From contig RPFO01000156.1 in NCBI GenBank assembly GCA_009746045.1, positions 1,857,381 to 1,909,844 of the forward strand: a DNA stretch of 52,464 bases. Reading direction: 5' to 3'. This document shows, in pieces, positions 49,765-52,464 of the stretch. Origin of the DNA: Mesostigma viride. Its lineage: Eukaryota > Streptophyta > Mesostigmatophyceae > Mesostigmatales > Mesostigmataceae. Each line of letters begins with the position of its first letter. Position 1 is the stretch's first letter. The notes beneath the pieces were generated by a model, which worked only from the letters and a program-made list of their open reading frames with translations, searched no databases and was not told where the DNA came from. The position numbers and the translations under genes are program-made.

Positions 49765-52464
49765 GACGACGCTCGCGGCCCCGCGGCTCCGCGGCTCTAG
49801 TCCGTGGGATCTGCCTAACTCCCCTCAGTTCCCGCCCCTTTGCCAAGTCGCAGCCCGCTCGGGCTGTCGTAGAGAGAGCAACGGGTCGGCAGTGAGCCAG
49901 GTTCGCCCCGCCTCGCGCGGCCGCCTCCAAAACCTCCTCAGACTGCACGCATTTCTTATGCGTGCAGACGCAGACTCATTCTACCTGGCCACCCGAGCCA
50001 ACCGTCGGCGTTGCCTCGACGCGTTGGCAGGAAGAATGGAAACGGTGATTGAAAGCGTAAGTCCCCAACCCGCCCCCCCTACCCGGCCCCCCACCTCCAC
50101 CCCCACCCCCATCACCACCCTGCACGATCTCCGCCCCCACGGCCCCCGCCTGCATGCACCCTGCTTTTCGGTCAACGTGCGCCATTGGTCATTGCCACCT
50201 TCAACACCCACGCGCGCTCCAGCCCGACGCTGACCGCTGTCGCTGCCTGCGCAGCGACGACTGTCAGTGCCATCGAGTCTCCAATCTTATTGGTTTCTGC
50301 ATCGACGATAACATCGCCATCCTGGGGATCCAAGATTACACAGGCGCACAACATCGGCTCGCGGACCGACCGCCCTTGCTGCTGACGACATCGACGGCTG
50401 GCGGTTTTATTACGGATCGAGGCGGCGACGGCACCAGGAACGGGGGCGTCGGTCTCCTCTGCTCCCCGCTCGCAGTACGCCACTGCATGGATGAACCCCA
50501 GCTGGTCAACGCTCGCCTCCTCATGGCCACCTACCATTCGGTGGAGGGCCATTCGACCTATCTAATAATGCCCTGACGGTGGGCGTCGGTTACGCACCAC
50601 ACTCCGGCCACCCAGAGCAAGATCGCAAGGACTTCTTTGCTGCGCTGGAGAACCTGGCGAACGGCACCCGCCTGGTCGCAACTGCCTCGCTCTGCTACTG
50701 GACGCCAAGTACGCTACGCTACCAGTGCCGGGTATACTGGCGGATGTCAGCATGCACGCCCCCAACGGTACGGTCTCCAAATTATGCCAACAACATTGAA
50801 CTTTTTGCTGATTTGCTTACCGGACATGCGATTTGGTAACTGCCAACACCCGCTTTCCACACAGCAGTCCAGATGCTCTGGTCACACACACCTCGCCGAC
50901 TGGCACTGAACGCTGCATCGACTATGTTGTAATGCGCAAGCGCCATCAAGGATCTGTACTAGCTGATCGCTCGCACGTGATCCCGGGCCTGGCATGCGCT
51001 CCGATCATCGCATCGTCACCGCCCGCATCCGCCTGCGATTCCCCTCGCACTTTCGTAAGCACGTGGCACCACCTGATCCGCGAACACTGCAGCTGCTTGA
51101 GAAATCTGGCGCCGCTCTGGAGGACTTCCCTGAAAAACGCGCCCACACGCAAGCGCGCGGCAGAGGAGTTCGTCGACGCGCTGGACATCCCGGCCAGCCA
51201 CGCCCAGCTGCCCGCTGCCGGCCCGGCATCGGCCCTTCGGCACCTCGCTGGCAAGCTGCCTGCGGCAGGCCAGGCCCTGCTGCCCCCCCGCGCCGCCCGC
51301 CCCGCTTCACCACCAGCCTGCACCGGCTCCCCGCCGCCATCCAGGCCCGCCAAGCCCTGCGTGCCAACCGCCGGACCCCGCCCCGGCTACGCCCGCCTCA
51401 AAGCCGATCGATTACCACTCGGCCATCCGGCAGCTAGGCGACCAAGGAGCAGGAGGACCTCCATGTCCGCGAGTACTTCGCCCACCTCCACTATGTAGGA
51501 CCAGCACGGCAAGTACGCCTGGACCCGCCTGCGTCACGCCCAACGGCCGGCCAGCCGGCGGCCGCCGCGCAGCCGGCGCCGCGGACGCTCTCTGGCTCAC
51601 CGCAGCAGAAGCTTGACCAGTGGTATTCCTCCCCTGAGTCCCGGCTGCTCGGCGCCCGGCCCCCGCCGCCTCCACCGCTTGGCCCTCTGGCGGCCGCGCG
51701 CCTGGCGCCTGCGGGCGTCCCTGCGCCGCCCACGCCGCCCGCCGCTGAGCAGGACTATGACGTACCCGGCCCTGACCGAACCCCTGGCCGACCCTGCCAA
51801 TGAGCTACCGCCGTTCACCGAGCTCGAGCTGAGCACCGCCGCCAAGCAACTCCGCTTCGGCGCCGTTGGCCCTGCCCCATGCAGCTCCCCGCCCCGGTGA
51901 TTAAGCTGACGGCGCTCACGGGTTTCCTGCTTGATGTCTGCAACCGGATCTGCGACCTCGTCGATCCGCGCGCCCCGCCGCCAAGCCGTCCAGGCCGTCG
52001 CCTGCCCCGGGCACGCCCGGCGTGTCCACTGTCGTCAGTCGATCCCAGTGTCTTCCCTGCCTGCGTTCATGAAAAACAACCGAAAAGACCGGCGTGGGTA
52101 TACTGACGTGGGTATATTACACTGTGCCGACTGGATGCATGGTCTGCATGCGATCGAGCTTGAACGATCGTCAGGGGCGGGCTTGGCTTCACTTCGTTTC
52201 CCTTGAGGGGGGCGTGGGCTCCGCATACCTCCGCGCCCGCCCCATCAACCCTTTTTTCACGCTGGTTCCGACCCTTTACGCCCTCGCCATCCGCCACCAG
52301 CTGTTTGCCCCGCACCCTCTCGTCATGGAGGGCCGGGCAGCCTTCGGCAGCTGCGGGCTTGCTCTCGGTACTACTCCGCTGGAACTCAGTCAATCGCGTG
52401 CATGGGTGGCCACAGGCCAGCAGAACCAGAACTGGTTCTTCTATCTCCATATACCGCTCACACT
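49763..52464 (+). pseudogene. decayed LINE ORF2: AP-endonuclease and reverse transcriptase remnants
   Basis: The ATG at 49763 overlaps the ORF1 TGA (ATGA). Endonuclease pieces follow in shifting frames: LIGFCIDDNIAILGIQDY and RNGGVGLLCSPLAVRHC (about 50280-50500), GYAPHSGHPEQDRKDFFAAL (about 50590-50650), TERCIDYVVMRKRH (about 50905-50945) and SDHRIVTARIRLRF (about 51000-51045), matching the IQ-(D/E), ID and SDH motifs of LINE endonucleases. RT begins with LPPFTELELSTAAKQL (about 51800-51850). The palm core with the YADD-type box is missing. A late RT-type piece (VGSAYLRARPINPFFTLVP) appears at about 52210-52270. Many frameshifts and an internal deletion; dead copy running off the window. Confidence 0.6.

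Overview
The window reads as nuclear DNA of a green alga. The evidence is a photosystem I PsaO gene split by GT-AG introns, GC-rich third codon positions, TGTAA-type polyadenylation motifs, a plant-type interstitial telomere repeat (CCCTAAA) and dense retroelements. All identifications come from reading translated sequence by eye; no database search was run.

Layout. (1) 1-4.6 kb: an island of large-DNA-virus-like genes. It holds the N-terminal part of a D5-type primase-helicase (cut by the window edge), an unrecognised open frame, a small gene broken by frameshifts and an intact 345-aa coiled-coil protein with a possible KilA-N/MSV199-like head. It looks like an endogenous giant-virus fragment. 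(2) 4.9-5.9 kb: a ~1.04 kb, almost perfect, spacer-free palindrome (fold-back element). (3) 5.9-14.1 kb, minus strand: a Ty3/gypsy-type retrotransposon whose polyprotein carries a complete-looking DNA cytosine-5 methyltransferase between protease and reverse transcriptase, and a PHD finger after the integrase. It is broken by three frame changes. (4) 14.1-21.6 kb: a nest of non-LTR retroelement pieces. Three related copies (minus, plus, minus) encode only an ORF1-type protein, among 5'-truncated tails ending in a short hairpin plus microsatellite. (5) 21.7-22.5 kb, minus strand: PSAO, three exons. (6) 22.8-45.5 kb, plus strand: one gene of about 16 exons and 3,297 codons encoding a very large Urb2/Npa2-type ribosome-biogenesis protein. 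I rebuilt it from splice sites whose phases all agree, and it ends in the family's C-terminal signature. Most introns carry tandem repeats, and several carry extra copies of the end of the preceding exon with its splice donor. (7) 45.5-52.5 kb: more non-LTR elements, namely another complete ORF1-only element and a decayed two-ORF LINE (ORF1, AP-endonuclease, RT remnants).

The two host genes sit head to head, 305 bp apart. Everything else is mobile or viral. The most unusual items are the retrotransposon with both a methyltransferase and a PHD finger, the multiplied exon-end/splice-donor segments in the URB2 gene, the half-LINE (ORF1-only) elements sharing 5' and 3' hairpins, and the 1-kb palindrome.
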